A stretch of DNA of 64,000 nt from Candidatus Eiseniibacteriota bacterium (lineage in GTDB: Bacteria > Eisenbacteria > RBG-16-71-46 > CAIMUX01). The notes under the pieces are model-generated. The model saw nothing but the letters and a program-made list of their open reading frames with translations, was not told the origin of the DNA and ran no database searches. The position numbers were made by a program, and so were the translations under genes. The stretch spans positions 248,001 to 312,000 of the forward strand of contig JACKCR010000002.1 in the NCBI GenBank assembly GCA_020633975.1, read 5' to 3'. Numbering within the stretch: the stretch's first letter is position 1; each line of letters begins with the position of its first letter. Below, piece after piece: positions 41,375 to 49,976 of this stretch.

Positions 41375-42328
41375 ATGTTCGGACTCAAGACGGACTGGGA
41401 GCTCGATCCCCCTCCACGGTACTTCACCCTCGAAGACTACGAGGGCGGTGTCGCGCGCTGGTGTCCCGGGTGCGGTGACTTCGGCGTGCTCACTGCGGTG
41501 CAGCGGATCTGCCGCGAACAGCAGCTTCCGCCCGAGAAGGTGGTCGCGGTCTCCGGCATCGGCTGTTCCAGCCGGTTCCCTCACTACATGAAGACGTACG
41601 GATTCCACGGCCTCCACGGGCGTCCGCTTCCGGTCGCGTGCGGAATCAAGTCGCGTCGTCCCGACCTCGACATCTGGGTCGCGACAGGCGACGGCGACTG
41701 CTGCTCGATCGGCGCGGGCCACTGGATCCATGCCATCCGCTACAACATGGACATGACCGTGATGCTCTTCGACAACGCGGTCTACGGGCTGACGAAGAAC
41801 CAGACCTCGCCGACGAGCCCGGTCGGGTTCAAGTCGAACACCCATCCTCGTGGTGCTTGGCTTCCGCCGCTCGATCCGCTCCAGGCCATGCTCGGGTTCA
41901 CCAACGTCTCCTTCGTCGGGCAGGCGGTCGACTGGAATCCGATCCTCCTCCACGCGATCCTGAGGCAAGCGCACGCGCACAAGGGGCTCGGATTCGTCCG
42001 GATCCTCCAGCGCTGCCCGACCTACTCGGGTCATGTCTTCCAGGATCTGCAGAAGAGCCCGGACCAGCTGCTTCTCCTGACGCACGACGATGGTCTGCCG
42101 ATGACGCCGGAACTCGATCGTCTCTTCCCGAACAAGGAACAGCACGACCCGAGTGATCTCGGCAAGGCGCGCATCGCCGCGGCGAATCACGAGAGGATTC
42201 CGGTCGGCGTGCTCTTCCGGGATCCGAGCCGTCCGATCTACGACGACTTCACGAACTATGGGCTTGGGACCTCGGTCGAGGACAAGCTCGATTCGATCAA
42301 CGCAGAGCTCGACCGCTTCGCGATCTAG
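41375..42328 (+). CDS. korB: 2-oxoacid:ferredoxin oxidoreductase, beta subunit
   Basis: This 317-aa thiamine-diphosphate subunit has Cys30 and Cys33 in RWCPGCGDFG and a further Cys in SGIGCSSRFPHYM for the proximal [4Fe-4S] cluster. The thiamine/Mg motif is complete: ATGDGDCCSIG … MLFDNAVYGLTKNQTSPTS. It follows korA by three bases and has the length of KorB proteins without a ferredoxin tail. It forms the catalytic heterodimer with KorA. After its stop the operon contains a structured spacer (42347-42430) before the FdA gene. Confidence 0.94.
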   Translation: MFGLKTDWELDPPPRYFTLEDYEGGVARWCPGCGDFGVLTAVQRICREQQLPPEKVVAVSGIGCSSRFPHYMKTYGFHGLHGRPLPVACGIKSRRPDLDIWVATGDGDCCSIGAGHWIHAIRYNMDMTVMLFDNAVYGLTKNQTSPTSPVGFKSNTHPRGAWLPPLDPLQAMLGFTNVSFVGQAVDWNPILLHAILRQAHAHKGLGFVRILQRCPTYSGHVFQDLQKSPDQLLLLTHDDGLPMTPELDRLFPNKEQHDPSDLGKARIAAANHERIPVGVLFRDPSRPIYDDFTNYGLGTSVEDKLDSINAELDRFAI

Positions 42329-42346
42329 CGGGCTGCGGAAGAACGT

Positions 42347-42430
42347 CTGGATCGGTAGGATGCCGGGAATGTCCACGGCCGCGGAGTCTCGCGGCCGTGG
42401 AGGGCGTTCCGGAAAGACGCTCCGATCCAG
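42347..42430 (+). promoter_or_regulatory. Nested hairpin in the korB-FdA intergenic region
   Basis: A perfect 12-bp inner stem (42372-42383 with 42390-42401, six-base loop) sits inside a perfect 9-bp outer pairing CTGGATCGG/CCGATCCAG (42347-42355 with 42422-42430). The outer arm ends immediately before the Shine-Dalgarno GGGAGG of the FdA gene. There is no T-run. It may be a partial terminator, a processing or stability element setting the KorAB:Rnf ratio, or a translational control. Confidence 0.65.
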
Positions 42431-42442
42431 TGGGAGGTAGGG

Positions 42443-45007
42443 ATGACACAGAGCACCGAGGTCCGGAGCGAGGTCAGCTCGCTCCCTCGTCGGGAGCCAG
42501 GTAGGTCGGAGATCGACGTCCAGGAAGTAGGGAGAGCGCTCCGCCGATTCGTTCGCGGAAGCGACCGAATGGACGAGACGCTCGAGCGGGTAGGCGAAGG
42601 ATGGCTGCCCGCTCTTCTTCATCGGTACCGCGACGAGGGGCACGTCCGTACTCCGTTCCCGTTCTACCTCCCAGACGCGCGTCTCGGGGGGGAGGGCGGC
42701 GAGCCTCTGGACTCCCTCCTCCGTCGCGCGCTCACCGGACTGGAGCTCGATGCGGGGGACGCACGCGTCCTCACCGACAACCTACCGCGGTTCGAGAAGG
42801 CGATCCGTGCGGCGCTCGAAGGACGCACGGGACGGATTCCGTTCCAGGACGTCGCTGGTAAGGCCGGCGCGTCCGCGGTCCAGGGACTCTCGGACCACGT
42901 CCGTCCGGTGCTGGAGAAGGCCTGGACCGTGCTCGTGTCTGCCGCACCCAAGGGCGACCTCCTACCGTTCGGCGGAGACGTGCCGTTGGAACTCTGGATC
43001 CACGCGGCCGAGACGCGGGCTCACGCCGTTCGGTCCACGCTGGTGGCCGAGCTGAGCGAACTACGTCGTCGTACGCGCGAACGACTCGCCTTGGAACTCA
43101 CGGACGAAACGGAGTCCGTTCGTGGACTCGGCGGCGGACCGGACGTGCTCGACCCATCGGCTCTCGCTCGTGTCTCCAAGAAGCGCAGCGGCCGGGTCGG
43201 ACTCGATCCCGCCCGGCGCGATGCACTTCTCGCTGCTGTCGAAGTGATCGAGGGATTCCTCCAGGGGGCGGCTTCTCCTGCTCTCCTCGTCGTCGAGACG
43301 GGGGAGTCGCGCACCGACGCGGTGCGACGGACGTCCGGCGTTCCGGAGATGGATGGCAACTCTGCGTCGGCCGAGACGGCAGCCGACGATCACGAGGCGC
43401 ATACCTCGACATCCTCCGTCTGGGTGTTCACCGATCCCGACCCGTCGTCCCGTGCTCTCGAGCTGTTCTTGCGCGAGGCCGACGCGTGGACCGAGATCGT
43501 TCAGGCGATCCGTCGCTGTGAACTCGAGGTCGAGGGAACGTTCGATCCCGCACGCCACGAACCTGTGCTCGGCGCGATCACGCGGGACTCGCTCACCCAA
43601 GAGGAACTCGCGCTCCTTCCGCCCGTCCTCGCGGTGGAGAGTTCCGTTCGTCTCCGCGGCCGCGGGCTCTCTGCGCTTTCGCGAGTCCTTCGTTCGGGCT
43701 GGCCGGTACACGTGCTCGTCTCGATCGATCCTTTCGATGACACCGAGCCCGACCGCTACCGTCTCGAACTCGGGTACATCGGAATGGGACATCGGCGCGC
43801 AGCCGTGCACCAGGGTACCGCGTCCGAACCGGCGGACCTGATCGGTTCGTTCGCGCGTTTGTCCGGACGGCTCGAGCCGTCGCTCCACATCATCGCGACC
43901 GCGAACACCGACGCGGAGCCCGGTCCGTGGCTCCACCTGGGCGCGGCGGTAGAGGGGCGCGCGCATCCGGTGTTCATCTACGACCCAGGCACGGGACGGA
44001 GCTGGTCCGAGCGTTTCGATTTCGGCGGCAACCCCGCGACGGAGATCGACTGGCCGGTCTATCCGTTCGCCTACCAGCCGGTGGACGAATCGGTGCGTCA
44101 GCAGTCGCTCGAACTCGCGTTCACCTTCGTCGACTTCGCGCTTCTCGACCGGAGCGCGCGGGATCACTTCCGGATCATCCCGGACGGATTCGAGCACGAC
44201 GACTTGGTGCCGGTGGCCGAAGCGCTCGAGAGCAGTGAACTCTCACACACTCCGCGGATCCCATACGTCTGGGCCGTGGGTGGAGATGGGCGGCTCACTC
44301 GGCTCGCCACTACCGAGGCGATGCTCCGCGGATCGCGGGACCGTCTCGACTTCTGGTGGACCCTGCAGGAGCTGGCCGGGGTGCGGAACGCGTACGTCCA
44401 GTCCGCGGTCGCCCGCGCCGAGGGTGCAGCGGCAGAACGCGCGGAGACCGAACGCCAGGAGCGTGAGGCGAAGTTCCAGGGCGAACTGGACGAAGCACGC
44501 GAATCCGCGGTGAAGGATGCCTTGGGCGGCGTCGCGCAGTTCCTTCTCGGAATGGGCGACGCTCCGCAAGCGTTCGCCGGTGGATTTGGCGGGGCCGTGG
44601 GCGGCCTCGTTGGCGGGACGACTGCCGGCGCAGGTGGAACCGGATCCGCGGGGGCGTCTGCCGGGGCGACCGTGGACGTGCCCACGTCGACTCCGTCGAC
44701 GGAGGAGGCACCGGTCCAGCCTTCCGCCCCTGCACCCGCAGCGCCGGCTGCGGATGCGGCCGAGGATCCCTGGGTCGACACGCCGCTCTGCACGAGCTGC
44801 AACGACTGCGTCCAGATCAACCCGCGTCTCTTCGTCTACGACGAGAACAAGCAGGTGCGGATCGGGGACCCGGAGGCAGGGACCTTCGCCGACCTGGTGA
44901 AGGCCGCGGAGAAGTGTCCGTCTCGTTGTATCCATACGGGGACTCCGCTCAACGCAGACGAACCGGGTCTCTCGGAGTTGGTAGAGCGGGCGAAAGCGTT
45001 CCGGTAG
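42443..45007 (+). CDS. FdA: large PFOR-TPP-domain-like protein with C-terminal [4Fe-4S] ferredoxin domain
   Basis: This is an 854-aa protein of no named family I know. Residues about 390-545 resemble the thiamine domain of pyruvate:ferredoxin oxidoreductase (PFOR): RGLSALSRVLRSGWPVHVLVSI parallels the PFOR G-L-D-H-V-L-A-S-G-x-D-V-N-x-L-V-L-D strand. SLHIIATANTD, AAVEGRAHPVFIYDPGTG and FGGNPATEIDWP parallel its C-terminal landmarks. The G-D-G…N thiamine/Mg motif is missing. A charged helix (about 650-690) and an Ala/Gly/Ser/Pro linker lead to a ferredoxin domain with C783-x2-C786-x2-C789 and C825-P, one [4Fe-4S] cluster. A preceding GGGAGG supports the ATG. Lying between korB and rnfB, it is likely the electron carrier or docking partner linking KorAB to Rnf; this is inference. 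Confidence 0.75.
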   Translation: MTQSTEVRSEVSSLPRREPGRSEIDVQEVGRALRRFVRGSDRMDETLERVGEGWLPALLHRYRDEGHVRTPFPFYLPDARLGGEGGEPLDSLLRRALTGLELDAGDARVLTDNLPRFEKAIRAALEGRTGRIPFQDVAGKAGASAVQGLSDHVRPVLEKAWTVLVSAAPKGDLLPFGGDVPLELWIHAAETRAHAVRSTLVAELSELRRRTRERLALELTDETESVRGLGGGPDVLDPSALARVSKKRSGRVGLDPARRDALLAAVEVIEGFLQGAASPALLVVETGESRTDAVRRTSGVPEMDGNSASAETAADDHEAHTSTSSVWVFTDPDPSSRALELFLREADAWTEIVQAIRRCELEVEGTFDPARHEPVLGAITRDSLTQEELALLPPVLAVESSVRLRGRGLSALSRVLRSGWPVHVLVSIDPFDDTEPDRYRLELGYIGMGHRRAAVHQGTASEPADLIGSFARLSGRLEPSLHIIATANTDAEPGPWLHLGAAVEGRAHPVFIYDPGTGRSWSERFDFGGNPATEIDWPVYPFAYQPVDESVRQQSLELAFTFVDFALLDRSARDHFRIIPDGFEHDDLVPVAEALESSELSHTPRIPYVWAVGGDGRLTRLATTEAMLRGSRDRLDFWWTLQELAGVRNAYVQSAVARAEGAAAERAETERQEREAKFQGELDEARESAVKDALGGVAQFLLGMGDAPQAFAGGFGGAVGGLVGGTTAGAGGTGSAGASAGATVDVPTSTPSTEEAPVQPSAPAPAAPAADAAEDPWVDTPLCTSCNDCVQINPRLFVYDENKQVRIGDPEAGTFADLVKAAEKCPSRCIHTGTPLNADEPGLSELVERAKAFR

Positions 45008-45016
45008 GAGGCCGAG

Positions 45017-45883
45017 GTGAACTCCATCCTCGTCGCCGCCGCTACGCTCGCCGGCCTGGGTCTCTTCTTCGCAGCGCTGCTCGCGGTCGCTCACCGGTTC
45101 CTCCATGTCGAGGAGGATCCGCGTCTCGACATTCTCGAGGGAAAGCTGCCGGGCTCCAACTGCGGCGCCTGCGGGTCGCCCGGATGTCGCGCGTTCGCGG
45201 AGCGGCTGCTGAACGGCAGCGCCACTCCGAGTGGATGCACCGTCTCTTCTGAGGACGCGACGGCAGACATCGCCGAGTTCCTCGGAGTCGACGCAGGCGT
45301 CATGGAGAAGCGGGTCGCTCGGCTGCAGTGTGGCGGGGGCCGCGCGCAGGCGAGGCAGATCGCCGAGTACGAAGGGATGGACACGTGTCGCGGCGCCCAC
45401 GTCCTCGGTGGCGGGGGAAAGGGCTGCTCCTGGGGCTGTCTCGGCCTCGCCGACTGTGAAGTGTCGTGCGACTTCGGTGCGATCCACATGAGTTCGAACG
45501 GACTCCCGGTCGTCGACATCGACAAGTGCACGGCCTGTGGCGACTGCGTCGAAGCCTGTCCTCGGGACCTCTTCGTCATCCAGCCGCTCAGCCATGCGCT
45601 TCTCGTGCAGTGCAAGATCCCGCTCGCGGGTGAACAGGCGCGGGCCCTCTGTTCGGTCGCCTGTGACGCCTGCTCTCGCTGCGCGCAGGACGCAGCGCCA
45701 GGTCTCATCCACATGGACAACAATCTGCCGGTCGTGGACTACACAGCCGGTGGCCCGGCTCGTCCGGACGCCACCTTCCGTTGTCCCACCGGCGCCATCC
45801 GTTGGGTGCCCTTCGGCCAGTTCGCCGAGGACGAGCCCGAACCCGTCGTCGTGCGTCAGGCGCGCGGGAGGTTCTATGTCTGA
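45017..45883 (+). CDS. rnfB: Rnf complex ferredoxin-type subunit RnfB
   Basis: This 288-aa protein has an N-terminal membrane anchor (residues 3-26). It then has the RnfB/Fe-S 'G4' domain with C49-G-A-C52-x4-C57 and C74, and ferredoxin domains CSWGCLGLADCEVSC… CTACGDCVEACP and a further CDACSRC… FRCPTG. RnfB is the entry point for electrons from reduced ferredoxin into the Rnf ion pump. The GTG start follows GGAGGCCGAG closely. Its 3' end overlaps the ATG of FdB by 8 nt. The gene lies before, not after, rnfCDGEA and is split from rnfC by the 4.1-kb FdB gene, an unusual order. Confidence 0.93.
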   Translation: MNSILVAAATLAGLGLFFAALLAVAHRFLHVEEDPRLDILEGKLPGSNCGACGSPGCRAFAERLLNGSATPSGCTVSSEDATADIAEFLGVDAGVMEKRVARLQCGGGRAQARQIAEYEGMDTCRGAHVLGGGGKGCSWGCLGLADCEVSCDFGAIHMSSNGLPVVDIDKCTACGDCVEACPRDLFVIQPLSHALLVQCKIPLAGEQARALCSVACDACSRCAQDAAPGLIHMDNNLPVVDYTAGGPARPDATFRCPTGAIRWVPFGQFAEDEPEPVVVRQARGRFYV

Positions 45884-48800
45884 GTTCCGGTTCCCTTGGT
45901 TCCGTGGTGGCGACAAGAAGACGCCCCGTCCGGGTGCAGTCGAGGTCGTCCGTGCGGATCTCGCGCTCACTTGGCTCGCCGAGGCGTGGCAGGCCCGGGT
46001 CTGTAGTGACGCCGGCGTCGCGCTCGGACGCGCACTCGCGGGAGACCGTATCTGTCTGCACCTTCCGGACGGAGTCGGCGACTCGCTCGGCACGATCGGT
46101 CGCGCCGCCGAGACGCGTGTGCCGTTCCTCGTCTGGACGTCGGTGCGCGACACCGCAGACCTGCCTGCACTCGCCGCGACCGGAGCGATCGTCTCCGTGG
46201 CGCGCTCGGTGCAAGATCTCGTCGACCTTTCCGTGGAACTCCGTTGGATCTCCGAGCGGACGCTCCTTCCCGCAGTGGTGGCCTATGAAGGCAGATCCCT
46301 CGGTCATGCGATCCAGGACGTGATCGTGCCCGATCTCGGGGAAGTGCGCCGTCTCTTCGAGTCTCCGGAAGCGCGCCGTCCCTCCGCGGGAGGCAGCGAA
46401 GAAGTCCTATTCGGCCCGACGCGTACCGCGGTCCCGGGTTGGTTCGATTTCGACCGACCGCTCGGCACGGACGGACGCAGTGACGGCGCGAGTGGCGCCG
46501 CGGGTCGTCTCGCCGCCGCACTCTACTTGAACGCGGACCTCTTGGCCTTCCCTGATGCGCTCACGCCTCTCGGCCTCGAGCAGGAACCGGTTTGGGTGGG
46601 CGGGAAGGCCGATGCGCCGGAAGCGATCGTTGCGATCGGCGCGATGACGGAGGATCTCCTCGGCGTGGCCGAAGCGGAGCAGCGCCGGATCGTCGCACTT
46701 CGCCGGATCGCTCCGTTCCCCGCTGCCGCTTGCGCACGTGCGCTGCACGGCGCGAAGAGCGTCCTCGTGTGGAGCGCAGAATCCGGCAGTAGCATTCTGA
46801 CGGCGATGGTGCAGGACGCGCTCCGTCGTCATGGCGACGAGCGCGCCGAAGTGACGCACTGGATCGCTTCGATGGGAGAGATGCCGCTCCGTCCGGCCGA
46901 CGTGTCCGAAGCGCTCGCGCGCGCGCCGCGTGGCAAGCGGGGGAATGGTCGTGGTGACTCGGGAGCGAACCGCAACGGTTCGGTCGGTGCGAGTGCGATC
47001 GTCGGTTGGGACCTCGCTCCTCGTGAACCGGCTCGTCCCCACCGCGAGGCTCTGCACGCGGGGCTCCGCCGTGAGCATGCAGAAGCCGTAGAACTCGGCA
47101 TCTCTGCATCCAGCCCGTCCTCTGCAACCGCGGGAGGCTCCGCGGGAAGGGGAGGGAAGCAGGACGCGAAGCGCGGTTCCGGTGGGGCCGATGCGGCGCA
47201 GTCCGTTCGGATCCTCGCGCGGCCCGGTCTGTCCTACCTCCACGAAGTCGCGGGGATCCTGCACGGGATCCTGGGCGGACACGTGCGCTCTCGAGAAGTC
47301 GAGACCGCTGTCGGCCCGCGGGAACTCCTCGTCGCTCTGCCCGAGAACGAGCCGGTCGACTGGATGGAGTGGGCGCAGCGACCGCACAGTGCGGACGTCG
47401 TTCTGCCCGACGACGTCGTCTCGTTGCTTCGAGGTGCCCAGACGGAGGGTGAGCCCGACTGGAAGGTCGACGCGAACACACTCGGCACCGTCCTCGCACT
47501 TCTGGCGGCGCGTCGTTCCGACCTCGGGGCCAAGCTAGCCGAACGCCCGATCCGCTCGCACCTCGCGCAGCGTCTCAAGGAGTTCGAGCCCGACGACCGG
47601 GCGAAGCGGACCGAGGCGCTCGTGCTCGCGATGAACACGGTTGCGGAACGTCTCGCCGCTGGCGGGGCGGGATCCGCGGACACCTCGACGGGAACACCGC
47701 GTGACACCGTGCGTGTTCTCGCGGCCGAAGCTCCTGCCGCGCTCGGGGAAGTGACGGGCGACGGGTCGATCATCGATCCCGCTCGTTCCTGGCAACAGGC
47801 CGTTCGCCCTTGGGAAGAGGACGGGCTCGCTTCGCTCGTTCCCGAACCGGGTCGGATTGCCGGCGCTCGTCCCGTCCTGACCACTGCGTTCCTCCGCAGC
47901 CAGCCGACGGTGTCGTCGCCCGACGCGCCGCTTCCGACGTTCGACATGTCGACCTGCACCGGGTGCTCTGCGTGCTGGTCCGTCTGTCCGGAGAGCGCGA
48001 TCCAGGCGCAGGCTCTCTCGCCGGCTCAGCTCCTCGAGCAGGCGATGGACAAGGCTGGTGGTTCTGCTGGCGCTCTTCGCCGGGGCGCGCGGCAGATCGC
48101 ACAGAGCGTGGCCTCGAAGATCCAGGAGTCCGAGAGTGCGGCGATCGCACTTCAGGAGATCGTCCGGGCCGCGGTCGTCGAGTGGATCGAGAAGAACGGT
48201 CCGCAAGGAGACGACGAGCGGAACGCTCTCCTCGGTGCTGCCGAAACGGTGGCGTCCATCGCCGCGACTCCAGCTCGCGGGCGGACGGACGTGTTCTGGA
48301 CCGATGCCGCGGAGAAGAATCGCACCTTGCTCGGAATCGCCGTCGATCCCGATGCCTGCACGAGCTGCGGACTCTGTGCCGTCGTCTGCGAGCCCGAGTC
48401 CGTCCAGATGGGACCGCGTGGTCCGCGGACCGACTGGGCCGAACTCCAGTCGACGGGTGACACGTCCGGCGCCGTGATCCATGCGGCCGAAGCGACCCTC
48501 GGTGTCGTTCCGGCCCGGATGCTCTCGCGCTACGTGACCCAGAGTTTCGCCGGGCGGCGGGATCTCCCCGGCTCGCTCGGTGCACTCGCTCTTCGCTGGG
48601 TGGTCACCGCGATCGAGGCGATCCATCAGCCTCGCGTGATCGAGCACCGCCAGTCGCTCGCGTCCCTGGCCGACCGGCTCGGCGAGAGGATCCGCGGACA
48701 GCTCGCCGACTCCGTGCCCGTCGGAGACCTCGACGCACTCGCGAATGCCATCGCTGGCGCAGGGCGGAACGCCGACCTCGAAGGCGTCGCGCACGGTCTT

Positions 48801-49976
48801 CGGACGGCGACCGAGTCCGGCAAGCTCGATGGGACCAGTCTCTCGCGCGTCGTGGAGATCGCGCGGCGGATCCACGACCTTCGCTGGAAGGAAGACACCG
48901 GCTGTCTCGGCGCTGGACGTGCTCGCCTCGGTCTCGTCGCGACGTCGGGCGTCGAGTGGGTCTCACGATTCCCGTCCCACCCGATCTTCGGTCCGCTCCG
49001 GGCCGAGACCGCGGACGATGCGGTGAAAGTCTGGGCAGGCCTCGTCGCCTCCCACGCAGACCGCGCCGGTCGGGAAGCGGCCGTCTGTCGAGAGGCCGAA
49101 CGGATCGTCACCTCTCGTGACGCAGCTCCCGAGTCTCCGGACGCTCTGGCGCTCCCGTGGAAGGAGCTGACTACGGAAGAGCGCCGTGTCGTTCCGCCGA
49201 TCGTGCTCGTCGCGCGCGAAGAGGAACTCGTCTCTCATCTCGGCGAGATCGCTCAGGTGCTACGAGACGGAGGTGCTGCGGGAGTCCTCGCGCTCTCGAA
49301 CTCCGGGTCGACGGGTCTCTCTCCGTGGCCGCTTCTCGCGGCGGTCGGATCCGTGGGTGCTGCAGTGCAGTCGAGTCCTGTGTGTCCCGAGCACCTCGGG
49401 CCTGCGTTGGTCGAGCTTCTCGAAGCCGGTCATCCATTCTTCCTTCGCGTGCTCGCGTCGGAACCGGCCGAGGCTTCAGAGCCGAGGTCCGCCTACGACG
49501 CGGCAGTGCATGCGGTGTCGTCGGGATCGTTCCCGCTCTATGTCTACCGGCCTGATCGGCCCTTCGGCCAATCCGTCGAAGTCGCGGAACAGTCACTCGA
49601 GGCGGCGGCGAACGCCAACTCACCAGAATGGGCGGAGCTCGCTCCGTGGCTGCCGGTCGGTATGGGCGGGGGCGAGGGATTCGCCGGGGCTGCGGGTTCG
49701 GGAGACGGAGCCGGTTCGGCTGCCGCTGCGTCCGGCGTTGGCGGCGGTGCGTCACAAGCGGACCTGGACCGTGTACGGAAGGAAACGGAGGCCGAGCTCG
49801 TCGGTCGACTGACCGAACGACTCGCGCAGATGTGGAAGATGCAGCGGACGAAGTCCGAGTCGACAGGGACGCCCAGCGGGGCCGGTGCCACTGGAAGTGG
49901 GACGCAGGCAGCAACGAGCGGTGCCGAGTCCGGAAGCGGAGCCTCGGCGAGTCGAAACGGAGCCCAGGCGGAATGA
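45876..49976 (+). CDS. FdB: 1366-aa PFOR-like protein with two [4Fe-4S] clusters, embedded in the rnf operon
   Basis: Domains in order: a PFOR domain I-like region (about 20-200; VCSDAGVALGRALAGDRICLHLPDGVGD). A PFOR domain II-like region (about 225-360; AIVAIGAMTEDLLGVAEAEQRRIVALRRIAPFPAAACARALHGAKSVLVW). An Ala/Gly-rich spacer. A domain at about 443-600. Then an eight-cysteine ferredoxin domain: C694-x2-C697-x2-C700-x3-C704-P and C828-x2-C831-x2-C834-x3-C838. The clusters are about 124 residues apart, versus about 50 in PFOR. A tail resembling the end of a PFOR thiamine domain follows (AVHAVSSGSFPLYVYRPDRP), then a Gly/Ser/Ala/Thr terminus. No thiamine GDG…N motif is visible. The gene overlaps rnfB (8 nt) and rnfC (ATGA), so it is surely part of the Rnf system. 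The role is inferred: large ferredoxin-like adaptor. Confidence 0.78.
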   Translation: MSEFRFPWFRGGDKKTPRPGAVEVVRADLALTWLAEAWQARVCSDAGVALGRALAGDRICLHLPDGVGDSLGTIGRAAETRVPFLVWTSVRDTADLPALAATGAIVSVARSVQDLVDLSVELRWISERTLLPAVVAYEGRSLGHAIQDVIVPDLGEVRRLFESPEARRPSAGGSEEVLFGPTRTAVPGWFDFDRPLGTDGRSDGASGAAGRLAAALYLNADLLAFPDALTPLGLEQEPVWVGGKADAPEAIVAIGAMTEDLLGVAEAEQRRIVALRRIAPFPAAACARALHGAKSVLVWSAESGSSILTAMVQDALRRHGDERAEVTHWIASMGEMPLRPADVSEALARAPRGKRGNGRGDSGANRNGSVGASAIVGWDLAPREPARPHREALHAGLRREHAEAVELGISASSPSSATAGGSAGRGGKQDAKRGSGGADAAQSVRILARPGLSYLHEVAGILHGILGGHVRSREVETAVGPRELLVALPENEPVDWMEWAQRPHSADVVLPDDVVSLLRGAQTEGEPDWKVDANTLGTVLALLAARRSDLGAKLAERPIRSHLAQRLKEFEPDDRAKRTEALVLAMNTVAERLAAGGAGSADTSTGTPRDTVRVLAAEAPAALGEVTGDGSIIDPARSWQQAVRPWEEDGLASLVPEPGRIAGARPVLTTAFLRSQPTVSSPDAPLPTFDMSTCTGCSACWSVCPESAIQAQALSPAQLLEQAMDKAGGSAGALRRGARQIAQSVASKIQESESAAIALQEIVRAAVVEWIEKNGPQGDDERNALLGAAETVASIAATPARGRTDVFWTDAAEKNRTLLGIAVDPDACTSCGLCAVVCEPESVQMGPRGPRTDWAELQSTGDTSGAVIHAAEATLGVVPARMLSRYVTQSFAGRRDLPGSLGALALRWVVTAIEAIHQPRVIEHRQSLASLADRLGERIRGQLADSVPVGDLDALANAIAGAGRNADLEGVAHGLRTATESGKLDGTSLSRVVEIARRIHDLRWKEDTGCLGAGRARLGLVATSGVEWVSRFPSHPIFGPLRAETADDAVKVWAGLVASHADRAGREAAVCREAERIVTSRDAAPESPDALALPWKELTTEERRVVPPIVLVAREEELVSHLGEIAQVLRDGGAAGVLALSNSGSTGLSPWPLLAAVGSVGAAVQSSPVCPEHLGPALVELLEAGHPFFLRVLASEPAEASEPRSAYDAAVHAVSSGSFPLYVYRPDRPFGQSVEVAEQSLEAAANANSPEWAELAPWLPVGMGGGEGFAGAAGSGDGAGSAAAASGVGGGASQADLDRVRKETEAELVGRLTERLAQMWKMQRTKSESTGTPSGAGATGSGTQAATSGAESGSGASASRNGAQAE

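Noticed and set aside
42347-42430. Ordinary Rho-independent terminator ending the korAB transcript
   Set aside because: No T-run follows the stem, and the downstream gene starts 13 nt later with its own ribosome-binding site, so regulation or processing fits better than a full stop.
40868-42643. Reverse-strand open frame of 591 codons across korA, korB and FdA
   Set aside because: It lies antisense to highly conserved genes and crosses their boundaries; the translation is low-complexity Arg/Glu/Leu.
44243-46153. Reverse-strand open frame of 636 codons across FdA, rnfB and FdB
   Set aside because: Antisense to three real genes, no domain, and composition typical of a high-GC shadow frame.
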